In this document: in pieces, positions 52,577 to 61,670 of the stretch | Numbering within the stretch: the first letter of the stretch is position 1 | How the letters are laid out: each line of letters starts with the position of its first letter | NCBI GenBank assembly: GCA_015660915.1 | Contig: JACTTZ010000008.1 | Span: 1-64,000 of the forward strand | Length of the DNA: 64,000 nt | Reading direction: 5' to 3' | Source of the DNA: Methanomicrobia archaeon | GTDB lineage: Archaea > Halobacteriota > Bog-38 > Methanoflorentales > Methanoflorentaceae | Position numbers and translations under genes: made by a program | The notes under the pieces: generated by a model | Database searches by the model: none | Seen by the model: the letters and a program-made list of their open reading frames with translations, nothing else | Told to the model about the DNA's origin: nothing

Positions 52577-53704
52577 CTATGTGTTGCACGCGGTATTCAC
52601 ACAGCTCGAAGTCGTTCCGATGACGGTATGCGAATTACACAAGTTTGGTCCGTATTCAAGGGCTTTTCCGGAATTAACCATCATGCTTCGTTTTTCAAAC
52701 GCTGGCGACACAATCATGCACGTGTCGCAGATTACGCGGGCGCCAGTCGCTTCAATACGAGAGATCAATGAGCTGCAACGATCGGCCACAAACCGTGACG
52801 TGCAGATCCAGAGAGGCCGCGTGACGGTGCGTCCTTCTAAAAGCCGTGCAATCTCCGTGAGTTCAGAACGTGAGCAGTGCGGACATCCTAGCACGACGAC
52901 GTCAGGTTCGCTCGAAGAATATATGTCGACGTCTGAACGTTCGAGTTCGATGATTTCGCTGGACATCGCTCCTTGTTCTGGATAAAAAAGGGCCACAGAG
53001 CCTGTTGCGGCCATGCCGGCACCAAGCGCTTTCAGTTCATCATCGCTTGGTGGGGTAACAAAGGAAAATTGTGGCACCTGCGAGTTAATAATCTTGCCAA
53101 CAACGTAACCAAGCGCGCCAAAATCAGCGCCAGCAAGGGGAAAATCTATTTTTATTGATATGTCTGGGACTCTATTCTCATCGAGGTGATACCCGTAGTC
53201 TGGCGTTTTTCCCACCAGTGCAGCAGCAAGTGCGCTGGGCCCTCCCTCTCGATTGGTCCGCGCGCCGAGAACGGAGTTCGCATAAGAGACCGCGGACGAC
53301 TCGGACCAGCTCAGATGAGCCTCTTTGCGTGGAGCTTTCACATAGTAGGGCGTGCAGGTGCATTGGGCATCGATTCCGAGCGACTCATATCGTCTGATAA
53401 TAGCTAGCTGCTTTTCAACGAAAGCTTCCTTGATTCCCATCTGTCGCCATTTGTATCTATCCATACCCATTGGATTGAGCATCGTTGGAACGGTAACGCT
53501 CCCAGTTAGGTCTGTCAGGTATTCTAGCCCAGCCTCGCCAATGGTTTTATATGAAACACCAGCGATCTGAGCGCTTTCGATTGGAATAAGTTTTTCCGCT
53601 CCGTAGATATCGCCAAGAGCGACTAGGATCTCCATCGCTTTTTGTTTGACAGGGCCTAATTCGCCAGCGAGGGTATCTTCGTCGTTTCGATTCAGGTGCA
53701 TCAT
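52577..53704 (-). CDS. Phosphomevalonate dehydratase large subunit (aconitase X)
   Basis: A 375-aa iron-sulfur dehydratase. IPIESAQIAGVSYKTIGEAG and TVPTMLNPMGMD start the fold; CTCTPYY, VVLGCPHCSRSEL and VICDTCMIVSP hold the cluster cysteines. GARTNREGGPSALAAALVGKTP is also typical. It is part of the modified mevalonate pathway that supplies archaeal lipids, consistent with egsA and uppS in the window. The small subunit gene follows after 16 bases. Confidence 0.92.
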   Translation of the reverse strand: MMHLNRNDEDTLAGELGPVKQKAMEILVALGDIYGAEKLIPIESAQIAGVSYKTIGEAGLEYLTDLTGSVTVPTMLNPMGMDRYKWRQMGIKEAFVEKQLAIIRRYESLGIDAQCTCTPYYVKAPRKEAHLSWSESSAVSYANSVLGARTNREGGPSALAAALVGKTPDYGYHLDENRVPDISIKIDFPLAGADFGALGYVVGKIINSQVPQFSFVTPPSDDELKALGAGMAATGSVALFYPEQGAMSSEIIELERSDVDIYSSSEPDVVVLGCPHCSRSELTEIARLLEGRTVTRPLWICTSRFVADRCSSLISRIEATGARVICDTCMIVSPAFEKRSMMVNSGKALEYGPNLCNSHTVIGTTSSCVNTACNT

Positions 53705-54061
53705 ACGTACTTTATAGTCACATTACTATAAAAACTAGCCCCGATCGACGGAACTGATTATGGCGCAAAAGCGACAAATCCGAGCAGCTGCGTGCCTCAA
53801 TCCGAGGGGACAACACGCACACCTCACGCGCTAAGTCCCCATAGGTAGCATAGCATAAGTGCGCTTATGATCGTCTAAATAGAAAAGGTGGTCTGAATCT
53901 GCGGACGAAGACGGCGCCGGTTTTCCCGTAATAGCTATCTTGCAAAAACTCACATCTGATGACCAAGAATAAGGAATAATACTTGCCAGCAGCCCTAGAA
54001 TTGAACACTCGCGCGAAGCTTTTGCCTGGCTGTGCTTCGCGACACCGCGACGTGCTCTAAC
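53705..54061. other. Gap before a small ORF
   Basis: No gene is supported here. AGTCACATTACTATAAAAAC at about 53718-53737 may contain the minus-strand promoter for the dehydratase operon. Confidence 0.35.
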
Positions 54062-54262
54062 ATGGCGATACTTATTGACGATCCGAAGGCGCTTCCAAAG
54101 TGGCGGTTTGTATTCGTCTGCAAATCAGAGCGATGCTTGGACGAGCGGCTCACCGAGCTAAAAGAACTCGAAAACAAGTTTCCGCAATACTTATACAGCT
54201 ACAAATGGGAACACATTGGCAAAAATTATGTGGTTCGTTTGATAAACGTGACTCTGCGATAA
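54062..54262 (+). CDS. Small hypothetical protein (66 aa)
   Basis: From the ATG at 54062 the ORF reads MAILIDDPKALPKWRFVFVC with a regular alternation of helix and strand residues, ending YVVRLINVTLR. No family is recognised and no ribosome binding site is clear. It might be a real small protein between two minus-strand operons. Confidence 0.4.
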   Translation: MAILIDDPKALPKWRFVFVCKSERCLDERLTELKELENKFPQYLYSYKWEHIGKNYVVRLINVTLR

Positions 54263-54661
54263 TCTCTGTGAGGAATCAGCTACGGAGTTTGACGCACACG
54301 TGAGCGCAGGATGGACGCTTTTTGACGTCCTTAAAAGCGCATGGACCGGTCGCTAGAGCTTGCGAACGCTATCAAAACTTTATCTCGTCTACGCAAAACG
54401 AAGTCGCGGTGCCGAGCACGTTGTTCGCAACATAGTGCCCTTTCGCGTTACCAATACACACGTTTTCGACTAAACCATCAAAAGGTAAGCGCGACCCGTC
54501 CAGCGCGTGCGGCCGTGTCGGAACTGTAGATTTTCAATAGTGTTCCTCTGTGCACGCGTGCTATTGATTACTGTCACCCTAGCTCATATGTTCGGGCCCC
54601 CACGAGACCACTCTCAGCTGCGCGGCCCGGCTATAGCTTCGTTGATGCCAACTGGTAACGT
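54263..54661. other. Gap with no recognised gene
   Basis: About 400 bases with several short ORFs but none credible. A small hairpin GGACG...CGTCC around CTTTTTGA occurs at 54312-54330 and could end transcription of the small ORF. Confidence 0.3.
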
Positions 54662-55189
54662 TTATGTCTTCGTGAGATCTGAGTTCCTGTCCCCTCTAGA
54701 AACTTCCTTTAGTCTGTTAACGCCGTCGATTTGATCTATGACCTCAGCTACAGCTTGTGGTACAAGTTGCTTCCACGGTTCGTCACAAAGCATCCTTCTT
54801 CGAATCTCTGAGCCTGAAAAGGCTTCTCGTTGGTAGAGCGGGGAAGACTTGACGCTAAATCCTACCTCATTGAACAGTCGGATTACGTACGGATTGTTCG
54901 TGTAAACGACATCGAAAGGAGGGGTCATTGTCATTACGTGCGAAACCCATACCGCGTTTCTGCGGATGTCTTCAATCGGTATGACGTACAACAAGACATT
55001 AATATTGGCTAACGAGCGCGTAATCATTAATATTCGTTCACCAGCTGTAAACGGATCTGAAAACGTGTGACTGAGCTGAGCACTACCGACGCCGACAATA
55101 ATCTCCTCGCATTCGCGAGCTATTGTTTCTAGGACTTCCTGATGTCCTAAGTGATATGGCTGAAAGCGGCCGATGTAAAACGCGCGCAT
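54662..55189 (-). CDS. nadM: Nicotinamide-nucleotide adenylyltransferase
   Basis: A 175-aa archaeal NadM that joins NMN and ATP to NAD+. The nucleotidyl-transferase start is [20 protein letters not shown], followed by [20 protein letters not shown] and, near the end, [11 protein letters not shown] with the ISGTxIR-type motif. Normal length. Confidence 0.95.
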   Translation of the reverse strand: MRAFYIGRFQPYHLGHQEVLETIARECEEIIVGVGSAQLSHTFSDPFTAGERILMITRSLANINVLLYVIPIEDIRRNAVWVSHVMTMTPPFDVVYTNNPYVIRLFNEVGFSVKSSPLYQREAFSGSEIRRRMLCDEPWKQLVPQAVAEVIDQIDGVNRLKEVSRGDRNSDLTKT

Positions 55190-55404
55190 GACGTTGGGCT
55201 CTCTTTTGGGAATGCTCTTGTAGCTTTATAACGCTTTTGTTCACTCTTATTCGATTTCCGAGCGTGCAAGACTAATCCAAAAGTGTTTAAGCGCAGTTTT
55301 GTAGTTTTTGAGAGGATCGATTTGAACGGGTCAAACGCGAAATTAGTAACTCAGTGGGCAACCGATTGAAATATGTTTAGTAAAGGTAACACAATGCTAT
55401 CATA

Positions 55405-55836
55405 ATGACAGACGATCGCAGGGGGACAGAGCCGCTGAGGGATACAGTTGCCGGCACAGGGACCGCTAGTGTGAGACGTTTGCTGCACCAGAGTAACGAA
55501 CTCATTGATAATATTGCCGCGCTAACCGACAAGCGTGCTGCGCTGAATCCGCTTCCAGGCTCACTGCGAAAACGGCACCTACGATGCGGCAAGCGGAGCT
55601 GTCGCTGTAGGGCTGGCGCGTTGCACGGCCCGTACTACTATTTTGAGCCCTCACGGCAGCACGGGAAGTGGCGTTACGTACCCAAGGAACGGCTCAGCGA
55701 AGTGCGGCAGGGCATCGCAGATTGGAAAAAGCAACGGGAAATCGATGAGATGCTCGGAGCGTGTGCAGCGCAGCTTTATGCTTCTCTCAAAGTGCTACGG
55801 CAGGAAGTCGAATTGCTCGTACAACCGGCGCAGTGA
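55405..55836 (+). CDS. DUF6788-like protein
   Basis: A 143-aa protein with GSLRKRHLRCGKRSCRCRAG, followed by HGPYYYFEPSRQHGKWRYVP. This CGKxxCxCxxG...HGPYYY pattern marks a small family I recall as DUF6788, often near mobile or accessory genes. The C-terminal half is helical. The function is unknown; nucleic acid binding is a guess. Confidence 0.7.
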   Translation: MTDDRRGTEPLRDTVAGTGTASVRRLLHQSNELIDNIAALTDKRAALNPLPGSLRKRHLRCGKRSCRCRAGALHGPYYYFEPSRQHGKWRYVPKERLSEVRQGIADWKKQREIDEMLGACAAQLYASLKVLRQEVELLVQPAQ

Positions 55837-55883
55837 GTTCTTGGCATAGACGGCGCGGTGGGACTATTTTCGCGCGGGAGGTT

Positions 55884-55925
55884 CCTACTCTAGCTAAACC
55901 AATATACTTATATATATAGAGTAGG
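55884..55925. promoter_or_regulatory. Inverted repeat enclosing the cbiM TATA box
   Basis: CCTACTCTA at 55884-55892 and its exact complement TAGAGTAGG at 55917-55925 flank 24 bases that include AATATACTTATATATA, a strong TATA region. It lies some 65-100 bases before the cbiM start. A repressor bound here would block the promoter, so metal-dependent control (NikR-like or another regulator) is likely. Confidence 0.7.
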
Positions 55926-55989
55926 ATAAGCATGCACACGTAGGGTGGCGCTGTGCAGCGTGCAGCACCGCATCGCGCAGGAATTGTCG

Positions 55990-56682
55990 ATGGCGCATAT
56001 TCATTTGCCAGACGGGGTCTTTTCGATCCAGTGGGTAATCTTTTGGTGGGTGCTGGCGATCGCGCTCATTACGATAGTCCTCATTATCGCGCGCCGGCAG
56101 ACCATCACGACGCAGCGGCTCGCTACTGCGGCGATGGTGGCAGCAGCATCGTTTGCGATCTTTCAGATAAACCTGCCCTTCGCCGGCGGAGTGCACATGA
56201 ACCTCACTCCGCTCATCGGTATTCTGGCCGGCCCGGTTATCGGACCGATGGTTGTGTTCATCGTCAACCTGCTCAGCGCCTCTATAGGCCACGGCGGGTG
56301 GGGAATGATCGGCGCAAACACCCTCGTCAACTCGAGCGAAGTCATCAGTGGGTTTTATCTCTTTTACTTTGCTACCCGGCGGTATGAGCTCTTCACCCGC
56401 GGCGCGGTCGCCGCGTTCGGCGGGTTGATGGTCGGAAACGTACTGGCAGCGCTCATTATAGTGATCTCGGGAATACAGGGGAGCACGCTTTCGGGTGTTA
56501 CGTTGGCGATTTACACGTTGCAGGTTCCCATACTGAACATGTTCGTGGCCGTAATCGAGGCGATCTTGACGGGGTTTGTGGTGCAGTACTTAGGCAGGGT
56601 GCGGTACGACTTGATCGCACCAAAGACGTTGCTGGGTGAGATGAGACACGACCTGCTCGTACCTCAGGTGCCTGGTGAGTGA
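55990..56682 (+). CDS. cbiM: ECF-type cobalt/nickel transporter substrate component CbiM
   Basis: A 230-aa membrane protein. The N terminus MAHIHLPDGVFSIQW holds the metal-binding His/Asp stretch of CbiM/NikM. The conserved NLPFAGGVHMNLTPLIGILA, LLSASIGHGGWGMIGANTLV and about six membrane segments follow. The ATG at 55990 is the natural start, not the track ATG at 55945. It takes up Co2+ or Ni2+ together with the next three genes; which metal cannot be decided from sequence. Confidence 0.93.
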   Translation: MAHIHLPDGVFSIQWVIFWWVLAIALITIVLIIARRQTITTQRLATAAMVAAASFAIFQINLPFAGGVHMNLTPLIGILAGPVIGPMVVFIVNLLSASIGHGGWGMIGANTLVNSSEVISGFYLFYFATRRYELFTRGAVAAFGGLMVGNVLAALIIVISGIQGSTLSGVTLAIYTLQVPILNMFVAVIEAILTGFVVQYLGRVRYDLIAPKTLLGEMRHDLLVPQVPGE

Positions 56683-56953
56683 CGTGAAGTGGCAGTACCT
56701 CATCGTTGCATTGATCTTCATCGGCGCCGTAGTGATCGCCCTTTGGACTGCCACCCACGTCAACATGGTCGATATTGAAAAGACCTTGTCTTCACCAACA
56801 AACTCCTCGGGAGCCAACTCCTCGCCGGAGCCAATCTTCTTTTTGAACGAGAGCATTATCGAGGGGGGCCAAATCCTGCTATATCTCGCGATTGTGGTGA
56901 CCTTGTTTGTTATCGCAATTGGCAGCACCATTTACGTGTCGAGGCGCCGATGA
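56675..56953 (+). CDS. CbiN-like small membrane component
   Basis: A 92-aa protein with two membrane helices (YLIVALIFIGAVVIALWTA and ILLYLAIVVTLFVIAIGSTI) around a Ser/Asn-rich loop. Its place after cbiM, with an 8-base overlap, and its two-helix layout suggest the CbiN/NikN accessory role. Direct sequence likeness to CbiN is weak. Confidence 0.75.
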   Translation: MSDVKWQYLIVALIFIGAVVIALWTATHVNMVDIEKTLSSPTNSSGANSSPEPIFFLNESIIEGGQILLYLAIVVTLFVIAIGSTIYVSRRR

Positions 56954-57123
56954 TCGCACGCTTGCGGTTTCGTAAGCTATTACGGTCTCGTCGAAGCTGG
57001 CTGGTGCATATCTCGCCGCGGGAATGAATCCGACAATCTATCGCGTGATTTTATGAACTTTGCGCAAACAATAGTTACGTGCCTAAGATGGCGAGGCCAT
57101 CTGGCAGGCTTTGAAAGACAATA

Positions 57124-57927
57124 ATGACGAGACTTGGCTTTAGCAAACACATACCCGATCTGGGCTTGATTACGCACTATTCAGAATTCGGGGACAGTCC
57201 CGTACATCGTATCAACCCATGGATCAAGTTCGCTCTGCTCCCACTGATAATATTTGATCTTACAGTCGTCTCTAACGGAACTCTGCTCACCTTCATGTAC
57301 TTGGCTGTACTCATTTTTTGGGTTGCATCAGAGTCACCTGTCGTCTTGCTCGCATACTGGTACACGATGCCTCTCTTTTTCGTTGTAAGCATTGCATTCT
57401 TTCTTATGTTCGCAGTTCCAGGCGCACCTTTGATAAGTTGCGGTCCGTTACAGCTGACTGTCCAAGGGCTGGAGTTCCTTGCCACACTTGTTCTCAGGTC
57501 GCTGATAGGGGTAACGTACAGTCTGACGTTGCTCATGACCACAAAATACAACTATATCACCCATATAATCTCTAAAGTTATGCCGAGCCCACTAGACCAA
57601 ATTGCCTTGCTCATGTATCGGTTCCTTTTTCTGATGCTAGACGGGTTGGCCTCGACGATCGTGGCTATGAAAAGTCGGGGTGGTCTCAACCTATCGGGCA
57701 TTAAAGAAGCCAGCACGTTCTATGGCGCTGTCTTTGCCCTCGCTTTCATCAGATCATTCGACCGAGCCGAACGTGTGGCAAAGGCGATGGAATCGAGAGC
57801 GTACGATGGGAAACTTGCCTCATCTTTTAGCCCGCCGAGACTCGCTTACAGTGGCTATGCTTTCATACTTTCAGCTGCTTTCATTTCTGTAATCCTTTAT
57901 TCATACGGGAGGTTCTCGCTTATTTAG
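57124..57927 (+). CDS. cbiQ: ECF transporter transmembrane component CbiQ
   Basis: A 267-aa EcfT-type protein. The N-terminal part has VHRINPWIKFALLPLIIFDL, the middle carries about five membrane helices, and AMKSRGGLNLS and AMESRAYDGK are the two Ala-Arg-Gly-type coupling motifs that contact the ATPase. It begins 170 bases after the CbiN-like gene. Confidence 0.92.
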   Translation: MTRLGFSKHIPDLGLITHYSEFGDSPVHRINPWIKFALLPLIIFDLTVVSNGTLLTFMYLAVLIFWVASESPVVLLAYWYTMPLFFVVSIAFFLMFAVPGAPLISCGPLQLTVQGLEFLATLVLRSLIGVTYSLTLLMTTKYNYITHIISKVMPSPLDQIALLMYRFLFLMLDGLASTIVAMKSRGGLNLSGIKEASTFYGAVFALAFIRSFDRAERVAKAMESRAYDGKLASSFSPPRLAYSGYAFILSAAFISVILYSYGRFSLI

Positions 57928-57930
57928 CGA

Positions 57931-58824
57931 GTGTTGAAGATGTCCATCAATAGGCTGGCCAGCGCGTGCGATTTCCACGAAGTTAAAGAAGACGAGTTGA
58001 TTCACGTCGACTGCATTGAACACACTTACCCCGACGGAACTAGCTCTTTGCACAATGTTTGTTTCTCATTGTTCAAGGGCGAAATTGTGGCAATCTGCGG
58101 CTCAAATGGAGCGGGGAAGAGCACTTTGATAGAACATCTAAATGGGCTTTTGAAGCCTAGCGTGGGGCGGCTCGTTGTACTGCAGCACGAGGTCACTCAG
58201 AAAACGGGCATTATTAGCGAGGTCGGAGTGGTGTTTCAAGACGCGGATAGCCAGGTCTTCGCTCCGACTGTTATTGACGATGTGATGTTCGGGCCGCTGA
58301 ACAAAGGGCTTTCCAAGGATGAAGCACGCAAGGCTGCACTAGATGCGCTGGAAAGTATTCAAGCCGCCCACCTAATGAAGAGGATACCGTACTTTTTAAG
58401 CAAGGGAGAAAAGCGACTTGTCGCGATTGCTGGGGTTCTGGCTATGGATCCTAAGGTGATCGTAGCAGATGAGCCTACAAGTGACTTAGACCCAGTGCAT
58501 TCGCGTCGGATTGAATCAGTTCTGGTTGACCTGAAAACCAACTACGGGATGAGTGTTGTCATTGCGACTCACGATATGGATCTGGCGGCAAGGCTGGCCG
58601 ATCGTATTTATGTGCTGGCTGAAGGTCAGGTTATCTCGGAAGGAAAGCCAAGCGACATCTTCTACGACAAAGCTATCTTGAAAAGGGCCGGTCTGGAACA
58701 GCCCGCAGCAGTGCGGATTTATGAAAGCATTAGCCAAGATCATTCATTGGTCGACGCGAAACCAGTCAAAGAGCACGATCTGATCGAGATACTCTCGCGC
58801 GTGCTCCAGGGCGCCCGATTGTGA
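57931..58824 (+). CDS. cbiO: ECF transporter ATPase CbiO
   Basis: A 297-aa ABC ATPase with Walker A CGSNGAGKSTLIEHLNG, Q-loop VFQDADSQVFAPTV, signature FLSKGEKRLVAIAGVLA, Walker B VIVADEPTSDLDP and switch ATHDMDLAARLADR. It drives the CbiM/Q importer. The start is GTG at 57931 or ATG at 57940. The signature reads LSKGEK instead of LSGGQ, a change common in this subfamily. Confidence 0.94.
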   Translation: MLKMSINRLASACDFHEVKEDELIHVDCIEHTYPDGTSSLHNVCFSLFKGEIVAICGSNGAGKSTLIEHLNGLLKPSVGRLVVLQHEVTQKTGIISEVGVVFQDADSQVFAPTVIDDVMFGPLNKGLSKDEARKAALDALESIQAAHLMKRIPYFLSKGEKRLVAIAGVLAMDPKVIVADEPTSDLDPVHSRRIESVLVDLKTNYGMSVVIATHDMDLAARLADRIYVLAEGQVISEGKPSDIFYDKAILKRAGLEQPAAVRIYESISQDHSLVDAKPVKEHDLIEILSRVLQGARL

Positions 58825-58864
58825 GGATAGAACTTAATCGCTTTTACGGCAAACAGAGGGTCAC

Positions 58865-59104
58865 ATGAAATGGAAAGAATTGTGGGGCGTCGAAGTAGAG
58901 AGTTCAAAAAGCGTTTCGCTGAGGATTAGCATCTCCGAGGGGGAAGATACAGCTCAGGTACTCGGCATTCGTAAGTGGGTGCAGCGTGGCACTGAGAAGT
59001 ATCCGACTAAAGATGGCTTTGCAATACAAGTGACGCGCGCGACCATCGATCAGCTTATTAACGCATTAGAAGCGGCAAGAGACTACGCAAGCGAAGGCGA
59101 GTAA
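58865..59104 (+). CDS. Small protein, possibly PC4-like
   Basis: A 79-aa protein with MKWKELWGVEVESSKSVSLR, then GIRKWVQRGTEKYPTKDGFA and a C-terminal helix. The strand-rich core with RKWV...PTKDGFAIQV resembles the PC4 single-strand DNA-binding fold; this is a judgement by eye. It follows cbiO closely but need not be related to metal uptake. Confidence 0.6.
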   Translation: MKWKELWGVEVESSKSVSLRISISEGEDTAQVLGIRKWVQRGTEKYPTKDGFAIQVTRATIDQLINALEAARDYASEGE

Positions 59105-59218
59105 AGGACGCGTTCTTTCAGTAGTGAGCTGCCAAGTCAAGTTCAAAGCGCTGACCAACGCGGAAACGCGTTTTTGACACCGTAACGCTTCTATACTCAT
59201 ACGTCTTATTACATCTGA

Positions 59219-59638
59219 ATGTCAGACGCGGAGCTCGAAAAATTCATACGAGAGAAAATAAGGCAGCTTGGGGTGGACGGATTATATGATAATCCGAAAC
59301 TAACCCTCGTAGCTGAGCTGATTTACGGAACTCTCGATAGAGCTCTCGAAGCAGCGCTGAATTACGACATCATGGATGACATTATTGCTTTATATCGAAA
59401 TCGATTCGATATGACGGCAATCAGTGCGGAGATGGACCATCCTGAGGTTTATAGCAAAGCCATCAAAGACTATGGGTCGTGGCGCGGCGCTTTGAAGGCT
59501 GCGAAGGCAAAGTGCGAACAAATGCGTGCAATCGAAAAGGATGAATGGACGTTCCCCAGTTACAAGACGCAAGAGTTATCTAAACGACTGGCAGCAGACG
59601 CCGATGCGGATAACAAAATAAATTCAAGCCGAGATTAA
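59219..59638 (+). CDS. Hypothetical protein with a YGSWRGALKAAK segment
   Basis: A 139-aa charged helical protein. AIKDYGSWRGALKAAK is like a short repeat found in homing-endonuclease-associated and DNA-binding proteins (YGSWxxALxAA), here once. The rest is not recognised. DNA binding is a weak inference. Confidence 0.6.
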   Translation: MSDAELEKFIREKIRQLGVDGLYDNPKLTLVAELIYGTLDRALEAALNYDIMDDIIALYRNRFDMTAISAEMDHPEVYSKAIKDYGSWRGALKAAKAKCEQMRAIEKDEWTFPSYKTQELSKRLAADADADNKINSSRD

Positions 59639-59761
59639 GAGCCCAAGCGCGCCTTTTTTGAACACTTCAATACTGATGATTGTATCTCGGAGCACTGGTG
59701 TTTAATATCGTGTTCTAGGCCGTTTAGATAGTCTATGAGCGTATTGCGCGCACAGTTTAGG

Positions 59762-59777
59762 CAAATATTTATATTTC
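59762..59777 (+). promoter_or_regulatory. TATA box upstream of the HEAT/HARP-like gene
   Basis: CAAATATTTATATTTC lies about 50 bases before the ATG at 59821 and is a good archaeal TATA element. Confidence 0.5.
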
Positions 59778-59820
59778 ACTCTCGTACATAGAAGCTAGAC
59801 GAAGAATCACAAGTGATAAG

Positions 59821-60597
59821 ATGGGTGAATACGACTTCGACCGCCTTATTCGGTACAGGAGAGTTGACGTGCTTTCGAAGGCTTTAAATGACGAAAATGA
59901 GCACCAGCGATTTAAGGCAGTTGATGCGCTCGAAGCGGTTGCGCTTGCTTCAGGCGATGCGGATTCATCAGCCCGCGATGTGTTGGTTCAAGCTGCGACG
60001 CAGAGCGCACACGAAGACGTGAGGTTGCACGCTAAGATCGCTCTAAGAACTCTAAGCACCTTACAAGAAGGTCGCTTCCAGAAGACGAACGATCACCGAG
60101 AAAACGGTCTGCAACATCCCGAATCTAAGAAAAACACGACGCAGAAGCCGCAACGTGAAAACCACCAACCTGAGAATAGGCTTCTTTGCGAACTGGATGA
60201 GGATTGTACGACTTTGATGGTCCGCGGGAGTTCTCTAAGCCCACGTCATAGGCCAGGCGCAATAAAGGGCGGCAAATGGGACAAACAGGCGAGGGTATGG
60301 CGATTTCCGATCAATCGAGCATCGATTGAAAGCCTCAAGAACGGTGGCGTCGTGCTGCATCCGACCGTGCAGTGTTTATGCACATCTTCTCACAACACTT
60401 GGGCTGTAGGAACGCGCAATAAGAAATGGATCAAGGTTTTAGGGGATACCCACGAGATAGAGGGCAGTATTAAACAGGTTCCAGGGTCTCAATGGGATAA
60501 CTCGGAAAAAGCGTGGAGAATTCCATTTAAAGCTGACTCCATCAAGCGCCTCATACGGATCGACCGTCTTTACGTCAGCCCGTTCATCCTCGACTAG
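59821..60597 (+). CDS. HEAT-like plus tandem HARP-like domain protein
   Basis: A 258-aa protein. Residues 1-85 look like HEAT repeats (HQRFKAVDALEAVALASGDA, HEDVRLHAKIALRTL). A charged linker follows. The C-terminal half has two copies of a domain with GGKWDKQARVWRFPINRASI and SQWDNSEKAWRIPFKADSIK, close in pattern to the HARP domain of SMARCAL1-type annealing helicases. No helicase part is present. A role in DNA structure recognition is inferred only. Confidence 0.65.
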   Translation: MGEYDFDRLIRYRRVDVLSKALNDENEHQRFKAVDALEAVALASGDADSSARDVLVQAATQSAHEDVRLHAKIALRTLSTLQEGRFQKTNDHRENGLQHPESKKNTTQKPQRENHQPENRLLCELDEDCTTLMVRGSSLSPRHRPGAIKGGKWDKQARVWRFPINRASIESLKNGGVVLHPTVQCLCTSSHNTWAVGTRNKKWIKVLGDTHEIEGSIKQVPGSQWDNSEKAWRIPFKADSIKRLIRIDRLYVSPFILD

Positions 60598-60659
60598 TCT
60601 ATCCTTTTTTGCGCTTTTTTAGCACAGCTAGCGCGACGGAGACGTTGGCAACACTCTTC

Positions 60660-60701
60660 TGCGCTGTTAAAAAAAAGAGAAAAGAGTAATAGAAGGAACT
60701 A
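60660..60701 (-). terminator. T-tract terminator after mtd
   Basis: On the minus strand TTACTCTTTTCTCTTTTTTTT follows the mtd stop codon by a few bases. The plus-strand neighbour ends with its own T tracts (CCTTTTTTGCGCTTTTTTAG) at 60603. Confidence 0.55.
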
Positions 60702-61523
60702 TCACTCTGGTTTCGATATCAGCTTAGTCTTGCTAAGTATGGCACCGTCTCTCGAGTGAGGTGCTCTCTTTACCGTGTCACCAGCCTTTTCCATCTCACG
60801 TGCTTCATCTACGAGTTTGGCCGCGGTGCGCATCATATCGTGAGACGCCGCTGTAAGGGGCACGTACTTCTCCCACTCTTTAGTCATAAAGCAGGCTTTA
60901 ACGTTGACGTCGGCGACTTTTGCTGCCATTTCGTACGCGGCGATCGCTTTTGCCCGCGCGTAGGGGTTGCTGAACTCATTGATAGTCGCCTTTTCCGCCG
61001 TCATAACGATCTTAGGTAGCTCGCATTCTTTGCCCTCTTTAATCGCTGTGAGACAAGTGTCAAGCGCAGTGTGGAGCACTCTAAAGGTGCCAGTTGCCGC
61101 AAGGACCTTCATCAAGTCGGCGTTGTAAATGGCCATCTCTACAGGGTCTAACCACTCTCTCCTGGCGCCGATCATCGCATCAGCGTTAATTAGGATGTAC
61201 CCGAATCCCCCTTCCTCTTCAAGCTTGTCCTTCAGCTTTGGTGAGTCCGTAATGACGACGACCTTCTTGCCTGCAGCCTTTAACAAAGTTCGAGCTTTTG
61301 TTGGGCCTGGTTGCGCCGCATTAGGCGACACAACGACACACAAATCCGGTTCAAATTTCAGCAGTGCTTCGACAACCTTTGCCGCATCTTCTTCTTTCAT
61401 CTTCGTGCCGCTCGTAACGGTCACCGCTTCAAAATCATCACGGTCTGCGCGCTCGTCGAGCAGCAAATCAGTCATCAAACCGCTTACGATGTTACCTATT
61501 TTCGCGATTCCTAATTTCACCAT
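60702..61523 (-). CDS. mtd: F420-dependent methylene-H4MPT dehydrogenase
   Basis: Mtd passes hydride between coenzyme F420 and methylene-tetrahydromethanopterin in the C1 pathway. The 273-aa protein has VKLGIAKIGNIVSGLMTDLL, AVTVTSGTKMKEEDA, VVVSPNAAQPGPTKARTLLK, VITDSPKLKDKLEEEGFGYI-like text and MIGARREWLDPVEMAIYNAD, all diagnostic. Normal length. A promoter-like TTTTAAAG lies some 20 bases upstream, so the mRNA may be nearly leaderless. Confidence 0.97.
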   Translation of the reverse strand: MVKLGIAKIGNIVSGLMTDLLLDERADRDDFEAVTVTSGTKMKEEDAAKVVEALLKFEPDLCVVVSPNAAQPGPTKARTLLKAAGKKVVVITDSPKLKDKLEEEGGFGYILINADAMIGARREWLDPVEMAIYNADLMKVLAATGTFRVLHTALDTCLTAIKEGKECELPKIVMTAEKATINEFSNPYARAKAIAAYEMAAKVADVNVKACFMTKEWEKYVPLTAASHDMMRTAAKLVDEAREMEKAGDTVKRAPHSRDGAILSKTKLISKPE

Positions 61524-61670
61524 ATTTAATTCACCTGTTACCTTTAAAAGCTAAGCTGTAGCTCTCGTAGGGCCACATCATTCTTAAGTTAAGGCAGGAT
61601 ATATCTCTTTTGGTTACCGGTCAGACAGAGGCTTTCACAGGCCTCTATCTACAAACGGAACTCGCAACGA

